From assembly GCF_029626155.1 (NCBI RefSeq), contig NZ_JARUBL010000001.1, forward strand, positions 4,134,501 to 4,198,500: a DNA stretch of 64,000 nt, written 5' to 3'. The position numbers were made by a program, and so were the translations under genes. The notes beneath the pieces were generated by a model. That model searched no databases. It worked only from the letters and a program-made list of their open reading frames with translations, and was not told the origin of the DNA. Position 1 is the stretch's first letter; every line of letters starts with the position of its first letter. Positions 54,512 through 63,236 of the stretch are shown here, piece by piece. This DNA is from Solwaraspora sp. WMMD1047. Lineage in GTDB: Bacteria > Actinomycetota > Actinomycetes > Mycobacteriales > Micromonosporaceae.

Positions 54512-55483
54512 TCACCCGGCGGTGGCGGTCCGCAGCTTCGGCAGCACCTCCGCCCCGAACGCGTCGATGAACGGCTCCAGCCGCTGGCCGACGTGGTGCA
54601 GGTAGATCTCGTCGAAGCCGAGCTCGGCGTACTCCTGCAGCCAGGCCGTGTGCCGGCCCAGGTCGGCGCTGATGTTCACCACCTCGGCGACCTTCTCGGC
54701 CGGCACGTCCTCGCTGACCACGTCGAAGTGCTCGGTCATCTCCAGGTCCCAGCAGACCGGCGGGGCGAACACGTTGCTGCGCCACTGCTCGTACGCCAGC
54801 CGTTCCGCCTCGGCCTGGTCGGGGGTCCAGCTCAGGTGCACCTGCAGGTGCAGCTTGCCCCGACCGCCGGCCTCCCGATAGGCGTCGATCATCTGGCGCA
54901 GGTGCGGCACCGGGGCGTTCACCGTGATCAGCCCGTCGGCCCACTCGGCGCACCAGCGGGCCGTCGGCACGCTCACCGCCGCGCCGACCAGCGCCGGCGG
55001 CTGCTCGGGCCGGGTCCAGAGCCGGGCCCGGTCGACGGTGACCAGGCCGTCGTGGCTGACCTCCTCGCCGGCCAGCAGTGCCCGGATCACGTCGACGCAC
55101 TCCCGCAGCCGGGCGGTGCGGATCTCCTTGCGCGGCCAGGTCTGCCCGGTGATGTGCTCGTTGCTGGCCTCGCCGGTGCCCAGCGCCGCCCAGAACCGGC
55201 CCGGGTACATCGCCCCGAGGGTGCCGATCGCCTGGGCGATGATCGCCGGGTGGTAGCGCTGACCGGGTGCGTTCACCACTCCCAGCGGCAGGTCGGTGGC
55301 CTGCAGGGCGGCACCCAGCCAGGACCAGGCGAACCCGGACTGGCCCTGCCGGGCGCTCCACGGGGAGAAGTGGTCGGACGACATCGCCGCGTCGAAGCCG
55401 GCCCGCTCCGCGTGCACCACCGCGGCCAGCAGCTCGGCGGGGTGGATCTGTTCGTGGGAGGCGTGGATTCCGTACACCGTCAT
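54512..55483 (-). CDS. F420-dependent LLM-class oxidoreductase
   Basis: 323-residue luciferase-like flavin/F420 oxidoreductase: YGIHASHEQIHPAELLAAVV at the start, AMSSDHFSPWSARQGQSGFA (the DH..PW motif), RYHPAIIAQAIGTLGAMYPG and FWAALGTGEASNEHITG. This pattern resembles the non-specific F420-dependent family (TIGR03885-like) and F420-dependent glucose-6-phosphate dehydrogenase. Substrate is unknown. ATG 55483 is the family start; the frame remains open upstream without a match. It lies 49 bp after the aldehyde dehydrogenase in the same direction. Confidence 0.88.
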   Translation of the reverse strand: MTVYGIHASHEQIHPAELLAAVVHAERAGFDAAMSSDHFSPWSARQGQSGFAWSWLGAALQATDLPLGVVNAPGQRYHPAIIAQAIGTLGAMYPGRFWAALGTGEASNEHITGQTWPRKEIRTARLRECVDVIRALLAGEEVSHDGLVTVDRARLWTRPEQPPALVGAAVSVPTARWCAEWADGLITVNAPVPHLRQMIDAYREAGGRGKLHLQVHLSWTPDQAEAERLAYEQWRSNVFAPPVCWDLEMTEHFDVVSEDVPAEKVAEVVNISADLGRHTAWLQEYAELGFDEIYLHHVGQRLEPFIDAFGAEVLPKLRTATAG

Positions 55484-55532
55484 GGCCGGGGTTCGTACCC
55501 AGAACCAGCCGGCGGCATACCCGCGGAGCCGG

Positions 55533-56945
55533 CTACTCGCTGTGCGAGCCGGTGCCGGCGGCGGCACCACCGGCGCCGATCCAGACGGTCTTGACGTTGC
55601 AGAACTCCCGCAGCCCGTGCGAGGAGAGCTCCCGGCCGTAGCCGGAGTTGCGGACCCCACCGAATGGCAACTGCGGGTAGGACGTGGTCATGCCGTTGAT
55701 GAAGACGCTGCCGGCGTCCAGGTCGGTGGCGAACCGCTCCTGCTCCGCCGGGTCCGTGGTCCACGCGTTGGCGCCCAGCCCGAAGCTCGTACCGTTGGCC
55801 AGCTCCACCGCCTCGTCGTAGGAGCCGACCCGGTAGAGGCCCGCGACCGGCCCGAAGACCTCCTCGGACCACATCCGCATCCGCGGCGTCAGGTCGGTGA
55901 CCACCGTCGGCGGATACCACCAGCCGTCACCCGGCGGGAGTTCGCCGCCGCAGAGCACCCGGGCGCCCTTGTCGACGGCGTCGCGGACCTGCTCCTGGAC
56001 GTCGGCCCGGCCGTTCTCAGTGGCCAGCGGCCCGACGTCGGTCTGTTCGGACATCGGATCGCCGACCCGCAGCGCCGACATCCGCGCCACGAACGCCTCG
56101 GCGAAGGCGTCGAAGACATCCGTGTGGACGATGAACCGCTTGGCCGCGATGCAGGACTGGCCGTTGTTCTGGCAGCGGGCGACGACCGCCACCTCGGCGG
56201 CCCGGTCGAGGTCGGCCGAGGGCATCACCACGAACGGGTCGCTGCCGCCGAGTTCCAGAACCGTCTTCTTGAGCTGCTGGCCGGCGATCCGGGCGACCGC
56301 CCGGCCGGCCGGTTCGCTGCCGGTCAACGTGGCCGCCCGCACCCGGTCGTCGGTGAGCACCCGCTCGACCTCCCGGGAGCCGATCAGCAGCGCCTGGAAG
56401 GCGCCGACCGGGAACCCGGCCCGGCGGAACAGCTCGTCGAGGAAGAGCGCCGTCTGCGGCACGTTCGAGGCGTGCTTGAGCAGCCCGACGTTGCCGGCCA
56501 TCAGCGCCGGGGCGGCGAAGCGCATGACCTGCCAGAGCGGGAAGTTCCACGGCATCACCGCCAACACCGGCCCGATCGGCTGGTAGCGGACCAGTGCCCG
56601 GCGGGCGCCGACCGCCTCCGCGTCGGCGGGCTCGTCGGCCAGATAGGCCGGCGCGTGCTCGGCGTAGAACCGGCAGGCCGCCGCGCACTTGGTCACCTCG
56701 GCTCGGGCCGCGGCGTAGGTCTTGCCCATCTCCATGGTCATCATCCGGGCCACGCTGTCCCGGTCGGCGTCGAGCAGGTCGGCGGCGGCGGTCAGCCAGC
56801 CGGCCCGCTGCCCGACGTCGGTGCGGCGCAGGGCGGCGAAGGCCGCCGCAGCCCGCCCGATCGCGGCATCGAGCTGCTCGTCCGTCATCGGGTCGAAAGT
56901 CTTGATCACCTGGCCGGTGGCCGGGTTGACGCTGGCGATGGTCAT
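55533..56945 (-). CDS. gabD: NAD(P)-dependent succinate-semialdehyde/aldehyde dehydrogenase
   Basis: 470-residue aldehyde dehydrogenase. The catalytic Cys lies in RCQNNGQSCIAAKRFIV, the general-base Glu in KTVLELGGSDPFVVM and the cofactor-loop segment in PWNFPLWQVMRFAAPALMAG. The C-terminal LPFGGVRNSGYGRELSSHGL is typical for succinate-semialdehyde dehydrogenases. Start ATG 56945 gives the family N-terminus (MTIASVNPATGQVIKTF). Genes for GABA transamination are not nearby, so the physiological aldehyde is uncertain. Confidence 0.9.
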   Translation of the reverse strand: MTIASVNPATGQVIKTFDPMTDEQLDAAIGRAAAAFAALRRTDVGQRAGWLTAAADLLDADRDSVARMMTMEMGKTYAAARAEVTKCAAACRFYAEHAPAYLADEPADAEAVGARRALVRYQPIGPVLAVMPWNFPLWQVMRFAAPALMAGNVGLLKHASNVPQTALFLDELFRRAGFPVGAFQALLIGSREVERVLTDDRVRAATLTGSEPAGRAVARIAGQQLKKTVLELGGSDPFVVMPSADLDRAAEVAVVARCQNNGQSCIAAKRFIVHTDVFDAFAEAFVARMSALRVGDPMSEQTDVGPLATENGRADVQEQVRDAVDKGARVLCGGELPPGDGWWYPPTVVTDLTPRMRMWSEEVFGPVAGLYRVGSYDEAVELANGTSFGLGANAWTTDPAEQERFATDLDAGSVFINGMTTSYPQLPFGGVRNSGYGRELSSHGLREFCNVKTVWIGAGGAAAGTGSHSE

Positions 56946-57013
56946 GCTGGATCCCTTCCGTCCCGCGCCCCCGCGGCTCACCCGCACCTCGCGGCTCACC
57001 CGCGGCTGCCGGT

Positions 57014-57280
57014 TCACTCGAAGAGCGAATGCCGTGTTCCCGGCTCCTCCCGGCGGCGGGCCGCCCGCCGACGCTGAATCACCACCAGGTCGACGGCGGC
57101 GACCGCGGCGAGCAAGCCCAGGATGACCGCCGGCAGCGGGAAGCCGGCGCGGGCGGTCAGGAACCCGAGTACGACGCAGACCACCAACCCGAACGCGGCC
57201 AGCAGCAGGCGCAGATTGAGCGCGCTCTTCGGATGTCCGACGGTCCCCTTCGCCCCTCGGGGCTGCGATTTCGCGGCCAT
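57014..57280 (-). CDS. Small membrane protein (DUF6343-like)
   Basis: 88-residue protein with a basic N-terminus (AAKSQPRGAKGTVGHPKSAL), two close hydrophobic helices (about residues 25-43 and 47-66) and an Arg-rich cytoplasmic tail (VVIQRRRAARRREEPGTRHS). Similar two-helix proteins of about 80-90 residues are common in Micromonosporaceae and Streptomyces, annotated as DUF6343. Function unknown. It is divergent from the lipoprotein SGNH hydrolase, across a 116-bp space with a TAGGGT -10-like box at 57352. Confidence 0.7.
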   Translation of the reverse strand: MAAKSQPRGAKGTVGHPKSALNLRLLLAAFGLVVCVVLGFLTARAGFPLPAVILGLLAAVAAVDLVVIQRRRAARRREEPGTRHSLFE

Positions 57281-57396
57281 TGGCCCGAACTACCCGATCC
57301 GATACCCGACTAACCTCCCGAACGGCGGTTTCGGCCAACAAAGTTACCGCGTAGGGTTACTGATCCGTTGCGCTCCGCTCCAGATCCGGGGGAACA

Positions 57397-58260
57397 ATGC
57401 GTCGCTGGACCACCGCCGTCCTGGCCTTCCTGACCGTCTTCGTGTTGGCCTGCGAAGAGGGCGGCGACAGCGGCGGGCCGGCGCCGGACCCGCCGGCCTC
57501 GCCCAAGGGCGGGATACCGTCGTCGATGGCCGCGCTCGGCGACTCGATCACGGCCGGCTTCGGCTCCTGCCTGTCGCTGAGCACCTGCACCCGCAACTCG
57601 TGGTCCACCGGCGACGGGCTGCGCATCGACAGTCACTACCGGCGACTCGTCGATGCCAACCCGGCGCTACGGCGCAACGCCCACAACCTGGCCCGGGCCG
57701 GCGCCCGCGCCTCGGCGCTGCCGGACCAGGCCGCCGGGGCGGTCCGGCACAAGGCGCAGTACGTCACGGTGCTGATCGGCGCCAACGACGCCTGCCGCAA
57801 CGCGATCGACGAGATGACCAGCCCGGCGGACTTCCGGGCCGACATCGACCAGGCGCTGGCCACCCTGAAGAAGGGACTGCCGAAGGCCCGGGTGCTGGTG
57901 GTCAGCATCCCGGACCTGTACCGACTCTGGGAGATCGGCCACCGCGACGAGCGGGTCGTCGAGACCTGGGACTTCGGGATCTGCCCGGCGCTGCTGGCCA
58001 ACCCCACCTCGACCACGGCCGCCGACGCCGACCGCCGGGCCCGGTTCCGGGATCGCATCGACGCCTACAACGACCACCTCGCCGCCGCCTGCCGCAAGTA
58101 CGGCTCCCGCTGCCGGCACGACGGCGGCGCGGCGCACCGGGTGCGGTTCAGCCTCGACATGGTGACCCAGCTCGACCACTTCCACCCGAACGTCAGCGGG
58201 CTGAACAAGCTGGCGGACGTGACCTGGGACGCGTCCGGCTACGCCCGCGCGGTCGGCTGA
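57397..58260 (+). CDS. Lipoprotein SGNH/GDSL hydrolase
   Basis: 287-residue exported esterase/lipase-like hydrolase. The signal peptide ends in a lipobox (VFVLAC, Cys19). SGNH blocks are all present: block I AALGDSITAGFGS (catalytic Ser), block II Gly in NLARAGARAS, block III LIGANDACRN, and block V DHFHPNVSG with the Asp-x-x-His pair. It probably deacylates a cell-wall or extracellular glycan or lipid; substrate unknown. GGGGGA precedes the ATG. The last 22 bases overlap the convergent EcsC-like gene. Confidence 0.92.
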   Translation: MRRWTTAVLAFLTVFVLACEEGGDSGGPAPDPPASPKGGIPSSMAALGDSITAGFGSCLSLSTCTRNSWSTGDGLRIDSHYRRLVDANPALRRNAHNLARAGARASALPDQAAGAVRHKAQYVTVLIGANDACRNAIDEMTSPADFRADIDQALATLKKGLPKARVLVVSIPDLYRLWEIGHRDERVVETWDFGICPALLANPTSTTAADADRRARFRDRIDAYNDHLAAACRKYGSRCRHDGGAAHRVRFSLDMVTQLDHFHPNVSGLNKLADVTWDASGYARAVG

Positions 58261-59057
58261 CCCCCGGGCTGCGGGCTGCCGGGCTGCGGGCCGGGCTGGG
58301 CGGCCCGGTAGTGCGCGATGGACCGTCGGGCCAGGTCGCTGGTGGCCGACGAGTTGGCCCAGGTGCCGAGGATGACCGCCGCACCGGGGACCACTTTCGC
58401 GAACATCCGCTTGGCGGCCCGGACGCCGGCCATCTGCGCCAGCCGCACACCCAGCCGGAGCATCACCCGGCCCAGCGGCGCGCTCACCGCGCCACCCAGC
58501 CGCTCCCGGCCGGCCGCGACGCCCAGCGCGAGCCGGGCCGCCTCGGCCACCTTGTGGACCTTCTGCAGCACGAGCAGGTCGGTGGCCCGGTCCGGGTGCT
58601 CCGGGTCGACGCCGTGCGCCGCGGCGATGTGCAGCACCATCCGGGCCTGCGTCCAGGCCAGCACGCCGACGTCCACGATGGCGCCGGGCAGGCCGGCGGC
58701 GCCGGAGACGGCGCCGGAGAGCCGGGCCCGGGCGACGAACTTCTTGACCGCCACCTTCGCCAACTCGTCCGACCCGATACCGGGCCGCTGCTGGCGTACC
58801 CGGTCGGCCCAGCGGCGGGCCTCCGGGCCGAGCCGGCGGACCGCCTCCAGGGCCAGGTGCTCGGGGGCGTACTGCGGGTCGGCCTTCATCCGGTCCCAGA
58901 GTCCGGCCGGCGGGACCTCGATCGGATCCGCCATCGGCTCCGCCGACGGCGTTTGCGGTTCAGCTGCCGCTGGGGCTTCGCTCATCGCTGGTGATCCGTC
59001 CGGCACGGGCGATTCGTTCGGCACGGACGATTCGTTCGGCATTCGCGGTTCGGTCAC
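58239..59057 (-). CDS. EcsC-family protein
   Basis: 272-residue protein with an acidic, low-complexity N-terminal ~50 residues (repeats of PNES/PDGSP) and an EcsC-like core (about 65-240): ELAKVAVKKFVARARLSGAV, GLPGAIVDVGVLAWTQARMV, HIAAAHGVDPEHPDRATDLL, then VVPGAAVILGTWANSSATSD. EcsC proteins associate with membranes and stress or secretion, but their activity is undefined. GTG 59057 with GGAG six bases upstream is preferred. The C-terminus is a Gln/Pro-rich tail overlapping the SGNH gene. Confidence 0.82.
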   Translation of the reverse strand: MTEPRMPNESSVPNESPVPDGSPAMSEAPAAAEPQTPSAEPMADPIEVPPAGLWDRMKADPQYAPEHLALEAVRRLGPEARRWADRVRQQRPGIGSDELAKVAVKKFVARARLSGAVSGAAGLPGAIVDVGVLAWTQARMVLHIAAAHGVDPEHPDRATDLLVLQKVHKVAEAARLALGVAAGRERLGGAVSAPLGRVMLRLGVRLAQMAGVRAAKRMFAKVVPGAAVILGTWANSSATSDLARRSIAHYRAAQPGPQPGSPQPGGQPTARA

Positions 59058-59305
59058 GGAAAGCTCCGGGGGTAGCAGGGGTGGGTGACGGCTTACCCTG
59101 CGGCGATGCGTGGGACACCTGCCGGGCCGCCGACCCGCGTCCATAGTGGGTTCCAAGGTCAACCCAGCGGCGAGGTGCCCTCGCCCGTACGGCCGGTCTC
59201 GGCCCGGGCGCCGCTGCGGTAGCCTCCTCGATCGACGACGAGCGGATGGAGGTCACCGGCGCGGGCGGCACCGGGACCGGCCGGGTGGGCGCGACGGGAG
59301 GTCTC

Positions 59306-60367
59306 ATGGCACGGTCGGACGACGAGCGCCCGGCGGAGCTGCGGATCGGCGGCTGGCTGCCACCCAGCGCGCGAGCCGACCAGACCGACGGTGACGCGGC
59401 AGTGACCGAACTCATCCCGGTGATCCGCGAGCCGGACGGTGGCCACGCGACGCCCGGCGGGGGCCACGCGACGCCCGGCGGGGGCCACGCGACGCCCGGC
59501 GGGGGCCACGCGACGCCCGGCGGGCGGACCGGAAAGCCGGTCGAGAAGCCGGCTGCCGGGTCGGCCGCCGACGGCTCGGACCGGACCGACCCGACGGTCG
59601 GGGAACCCGCCGAGCGGCCCGCGCGCCGCTGGCGTACCGCTGTGTTGGTGGCGGTCGCCACCGCCGCCACCGTGCTGGCCGCGACCGCCGTGCCGCTGCT
59701 TGTCGACCGGCTGGACAACCGGTCCGTCCCGGACCGTCAGGCCCGGCCGGCACCCACCGTCGCCCTACCCTCCGACGCCGGCCCCACCGGCTCCGCCGCG
59801 CCCACGCCGACCGGCACCGGTACGACCACCGACCGGCCGGGCGCCGCCCGCCCCAGCGACGGCAGTCGCGGCGGGGACCGGACCGCGCCGGCGCCCAGCC
59901 AGCCGGCGAGCCGGTCCGAGCGACCCGGGGTCACCGAGATCCGGCCGCCGACCGCGGCGGCACCGGACGCGGCCGAGCCTGGCCTCACCCTCTCCCTTGA
60001 GGCGGAGCAGGCGGTGCGCGGCGGGCGGGCCACCCCGCGCCCGGTCTCCGGCGCGTCGGGCGGCGTGGTGGTCGGTTGGCTCGGCGACGGGTCGGCCAAC
60101 CTGGTCCGGTTCACCGTCATCGCCCCGACCCCCGGCCGGTACGCCGTCACGTTCCACTACGTCAGCGGCGAGCCGCGGGCGGCCACGGTCACCGTGAACG
60201 GCCGACCGGCCGGCCACGAGTTCGCCGCCACCGGCGGCTGGTCCACCGTCGGCGCCCGCACGCTCACCCTCAGCCTGGCCGGCGGCCAGAACACCATCAC
60301 GTTCGGCGGTGGCCGGCGGCCGGCGCCGGACCTCGACCGAGTCGTGGTCAGCGGTCCGTCGGCTTGA
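59306..60367 (+). CDS. Single-pass membrane protein with extracellular carbohydrate-binding (CBM6/35-like) domain
   Basis: 353-residue protein. A cytoplasmic N-terminal ~108 residues contains four identical GHATPGG heptapeptides. One transmembrane helix (about 110-133) is followed by a Pro/Thr/Ser-rich wall-spanning region (about 140-220) and a C-terminal beta-sandwich (about 225-353) like CBM6/CBM35 modules (LTLSLEAEQAVRGGRATPRP, VRFTVIAPTPGRYAVTFHYV, DLDRVVVSG). It may bind wall or environmental polysaccharide. ATG 59306 with GGGAGG upstream is chosen over an in-frame start 20 codons earlier. It overlaps the convergent lysozyme-like gene by 20 bases. Confidence 0.78.
   Translation: MARSDDERPAELRIGGWLPPSARADQTDGDAAVTELIPVIREPDGGHATPGGGHATPGGGHATPGGGHATPGGRTGKPVEKPAAGSAADGSDRTDPTVGEPAERPARRWRTAVLVAVATAATVLAATAVPLLVDRLDNRSVPDRQARPAPTVALPSDAGPTGSAAPTPTGTGTTTDRPGAARPSDGSRGGDRTAPAPSQPASRSERPGVTEIRPPTAAAPDAAEPGLTLSLEAEQAVRGGRATPRPVSGASGGVVVGWLGDGSANLVRFTVIAPTPGRYAVTFHYVSGEPRAATVTVNGRPAGHEFAATGGWSTVGARTLTLSLAGGQNTITFGGGRRPAPDLDRVVVSGPSA
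59441..59524 (+). repeat. Four perfect 21-bp tandem repeats (GHATPGG)
   Basis: GGCCACGCGACGCCCGGCGGG occurs four times without a mismatch (59441-59461, 59462-59482, 59483-59503, 59504-59524), in frame in the CBM protein gene. Perfect identity shows very recent amplification. Confidence 0.97.
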
Positions 60368-61217
60368 TCGCCGCGACGACCTGCTCGGCCTGCGCCTCGT
60401 GCCGGGCGTAGTGCTCCGGGTACGCCGACACCTGCACCGCCTGGGCCGCCTCGGTGAGCCGCAGGTACTGCCAGCCGGGCACCCGCAGCAGCGCCTCGAA
60501 GAACCGCTGGGACGCGTACGCCGGGTCCATCAGCTTCGCCACCGGTCCCCAGCCGCTGCTGGTGCGCTGCTGGAACAGGCCCACCGAGTCGTGGTCCCAG
60601 CCGGTGCCCTGGTGCGGGTAGTTCTTCGACTCCGGCAGCACCTCGCTGGCCCGGTTGAGCAGGGTGCTCTCCTGCATCGCGGTGGCCACCGCGATCACCA
60701 GCGCACGTCGTGGCAGGCCGAGGTCGTGGCCGGTCCGGACGATCGCCTGGGCGTTGTCGACCTGGACCTGCGACAGCCCGGCCACCGGTCCCGGGTTGAC
60801 GATCGCCGGCGGTTCGGCCGGTGCCGCTTCGACCGGCACCGGCCCGGCGGCAGCCTCCGGCGGGGCGGCGGTCGGGGCGCCGCCGCCCTGCCCACCGGCA
60901 GCGCCGGCGGGCAGGCCGGCCGTCGAGGGCGCGGCAGTTGCAGCGGTCGCGGTGTCGACGGTCGGGTGGGTTCCGGTGTCCCGGCCGCCGCCGGTCTCGC
61001 GGGCCTGGGCGCCGGCGAAGGCCAGCACCCCGAGGCAGCAGAGCGCCCCGGCGGTGACCCGGGTCCGGACCGGCGCCCGGTCCACCCGGCGCCGCAGCGT
61101 GGTCAACGGTCTGGCCAGCCGGCCCCGGGCGGTCCGGGCCGCCGGGTCGGCGGCATCGGGTCGGCCGGCCTGGTCGGCGGCTTGATCCTGCTTCTGAAGG
61201 TGGTCGTCGTCAGGCAT
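60348..61217 (-). CDS. Membrane-anchored lysozyme-like (lytic transglycosylase-fold) protein
   Basis: 289-residue protein. A cytoplasmic polar N-terminus (~50 residues), one transmembrane helix (about 54-72) and a Pro/Ala/Thr-rich spacer (about 75-140) precede a C-terminal domain (about 150-280) with AQAIVRTGHDLGLPRRALVI, VATAMQESTLLNRAS (a likely catalytic Glu), YPHQGTGWDHDSVGLFQQR and DPAYASQRFFEALLRVPGWQ. This domain is recurrent in actinomycete cell-wall enzymes and resembles phage-tail or lytic-transglycosylase lysozyme folds. It should act on peptidoglycan outside the membrane; hydrolytic activity is inferred, not shown. Confidence 0.8.
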   Translation of the reverse strand: MPDDDHLQKQDQAADQAGRPDAADPAARTARGRLARPLTTLRRRVDRAPVRTRVTAGALCCLGVLAFAGAQARETGGGRDTGTHPTVDTATAATAAPSTAGLPAGAAGGQGGGAPTAAPPEAAAGPVPVEAAPAEPPAIVNPGPVAGLSQVQVDNAQAIVRTGHDLGLPRRALVIAVATAMQESTLLNRASEVLPESKNYPHQGTGWDHDSVGLFQQRTSSGWGPVAKLMDPAYASQRFFEALLRVPGWQYLRLTEAAQAVQVSAYPEHYARHEAQAEQVVAAIKPTDR

Positions 61218-61277
61218 CCGACGAGGCTAGGCAGGCGCCAACGCGATCACACAGAGTGATTCCAGTGGCGCTCGCCA

Positions 61278-61387
61278 CATCTTGGTCCAGCTCTCCCCCG
61301 TTCGGCCCAGTCAGCCCCGGCCACCTGGCCGGCGGCGAGCGACCGGGTGGGGCCGTAGCCGGCCCGCTGGCGGAATGGACCAAGATG
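61278..61387. repeat. Widely spaced inverted repeat
   Basis: CATCTTGGTCCA (61278-61289) and its exact complement TGGACCAAGATG (61376-61387) flank 86 bases; a nested pair CGCTCGCC (61269-61276) / GGCGAGCG (61334-61341) partly interleaves. It fills the spacer between divergent genes. Purpose unknown: operator pair, RNA structure or remnant of a small mobile sequence. Confidence 0.6.
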
Positions 61388-61463
61388 GCGGGAGCGTTCA
61401 ACAGACAGGGCGTCGTCCGGCTCGGACGGCGGCCCGGCGCTCTCGTTGAGGAGGTTCCAACCG

Positions 61464-62381
61464 GTGCTCGATCCGCACGAGCTCTACCAGCTCACCGATG
61501 ACCTGCCAGAGCTGGGGCAACCGGTGCTGATCCAGGCCCTGACCGGCTTCGTCGACGCCGGTCACGCCACCAGGTTGGCCCGGGAGCACCTGCTGTCGAC
61601 CCTCGACGCCCAGCCGATCGCCAGCTTCGACCTCGACCAGCTGCTCGACTATCGGTCCCGCCGGCCGATCATGACCTTCGTCGAGGACCACTGGGAGTCC
61701 TACGACGAGCCGAAGCTGGAGCTGCACCTGCTGCGCGACGACGCCGGCACCCCGTTCCTGCTGTTCGGTGGCCCGGAGCCGGACCTGCAGTGGGAACGGT
61801 TCACCGCCGCCGCCATCGCCCTGGTCGGGCGGCTCAACGTGCGGCTCACGGTCGGGCTGAACGCGATCCCGATGGCCGTCCCGCACACCCGGCCCACCGG
61901 GGTCACCGCGCACGCCACCCGCAAGGACCTGATCAGCGGGTACGAACCGTGGCTGCAGCGGGTCCAGGTGCCCGGCAGCGCCGGCCATCTGCTGGAGTAC
62001 CGCCTCGGCGAGCAGGGCCAGGACGCGGTGGGCTTCGCGGTGCACGTGCCGCACTACGTGGCGCAGAGCGAGTACCCGGCCGCCGCCGAACTGCTGCTCG
62101 CCTCGGTCTCCCGCAGCACCGGCCTGCTGCTGCCCACCGAGGGCCTGCGGTCGGCCGCCGAGCTGGTCCGCACCGACATCGACCGGCAGGTGGCCCAGAC
62201 CGACGAGGCGAACGCGCTGGTGCACGCCCTGGAGGAGCAGTACGACGCCTTCACCCGGGGCCGGGCCGGCAGCAACCTGCTGGGGCCGACCGGGCCGCTG
62301 CCGACCGCCGACGAACTCGGCGCGGAGCTGGAGCGCTTCCTCGCCGAGCAGGGCAAGCCGGGCGACGGTCCGACCGGTTGA
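61464..62381 (+). CDS. PAC2-family (proteasome assembly chaperone-like) protein
   Basis: 305-residue member of the PAC2 family found in actinobacteria and archaea. Family segments: LGQPVLIQALTGFVDAGHAT, IASFDLDQLLDYRSRRPIMT, LFGGPEPDLQWERFTAAAIA, AVPHTRPTGVTAHAT. In eukaryotes PAC2 helps assemble the proteasome; in bacteria the role is unknown. GTG 61464 has an ideal Shine-Dalgarno (GAGGAGG, seven-base spacing) and is preferred over the in-frame TTG six codons before. The stop lies 25 bp before the exonuclease gene. Confidence 0.9.
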   Translation: MLDPHELYQLTDDLPELGQPVLIQALTGFVDAGHATRLAREHLLSTLDAQPIASFDLDQLLDYRSRRPIMTFVEDHWESYDEPKLELHLLRDDAGTPFLLFGGPEPDLQWERFTAAAIALVGRLNVRLTVGLNAIPMAVPHTRPTGVTAHATRKDLISGYEPWLQRVQVPGSAGHLLEYRLGEQGQDAVGFAVHVPHYVAQSEYPAAAELLLASVSRSTGLLLPTEGLRSAAELVRTDIDRQVAQTDEANALVHALEEQYDAFTRGRAGSNLLGPTGPLPTADELGAELERFLAEQGKPGDGPTG

Positions 62382-62406
62382 CACGCCGATGCGGCAAGCT
62401 GGTGGG

Positions 62407-63231
62407 ATGCGCCTGGCCACCTGGAACGTGAACTCGGTGAAGGCCCGCCTCCCCCGGCTGCTCGGCTGGCTGGCCGACACCCGTCCGGACGTGGTCTGCC
62501 TGCAGGAGACGAAGTGTCCGGACGGGTCGTTCCCGGCCGCCGAGGTGGCCGAGCTCGGCTACCTGACCGCCAGCCACTCCGACGGCCGGTGGAACGGGGT
62601 GGCCGTGCTCTCCCGGGTGGGGCTGGACGACGTCACCGTCGGCTTCCCCGGTGAGCCCGGCTTCCCGGACCCGGAGGCGCGGGCCATCTCGGCCACCTGC
62701 GGCGGGCTGCGGGTCTGGTCGGTCTACGTGCCCAACGGCCGGACGCCGGATTCGCCGCACTACGCGTACAAGCTGGACTGGCTGGCGGCGTTGCGCGGCG
62801 CCGTCGCGGCCGACCTACGCGACGACCGGCCGCTGGCGGTCTGCGGCGACTTCAACGTGGCGCCGACCGACGCGGACGTCTGGGATCCGGCGCTCTTCGT
62901 CGACTCGACGCACGTGACGCCGGCCGAGCGGCAGGCGCTGGCGGAGTTGCGGGCGCTCGGGCTCGTCGACATCGTGCCGACCCCGATGAAGGGGCCGCAC
63001 CCGTACACCTACTGGGACTACCGGGCCGGGATGTTCCACCAGAACAAGGGCATGCGCATCGATCTGGTGTACGCGACGGCGGGGTTCGCGGCCGACGTCG
63101 CGTCGGCGTACGTGGATCGGGAGGCCCGCAAGGGCAAGGGCCCGTCCGACCACGCCCCGATCGTGGTCGACACCGCCCCAGCCGAGGCAACCCCGCCCGC
63201 CCCCGGCACCCCGACCGTCGAGGGCCTGTAG
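62407..63231 (+). CDS. xthA: Exodeoxyribonuclease III / AP endonuclease
   Basis: 274-residue member of the Exo III family of the endonuclease/exonuclease/phosphatase fold. It cleaves at abasic sites in base-excision repair. Catalytic motifs: RLATWNVNSVKARL (Asn), CLQETKCPD (Glu), VCGDFNVAPTDADVW (Asp-Asn), and GKGPSDHAPIVVD (Asp-His). Start ATG 62407 is the family start (MRLATWNVN). Length is near E. coli Exo III (268). Cotranscribed with the PAC2 gene. Confidence 0.95.
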   Translation: MRLATWNVNSVKARLPRLLGWLADTRPDVVCLQETKCPDGSFPAAEVAELGYLTASHSDGRWNGVAVLSRVGLDDVTVGFPGEPGFPDPEARAISATCGGLRVWSVYVPNGRTPDSPHYAYKLDWLAALRGAVAADLRDDRPLAVCGDFNVAPTDADVWDPALFVDSTHVTPAERQALAELRALGLVDIVPTPMKGPHPYTYWDYRAGMFHQNKGMRIDLVYATAGFAADVASAYVDREARKGKGPSDHAPIVVDTAPAEATPPAPGTPTVEGL

Positions 63232-63236
63232 CCGGG

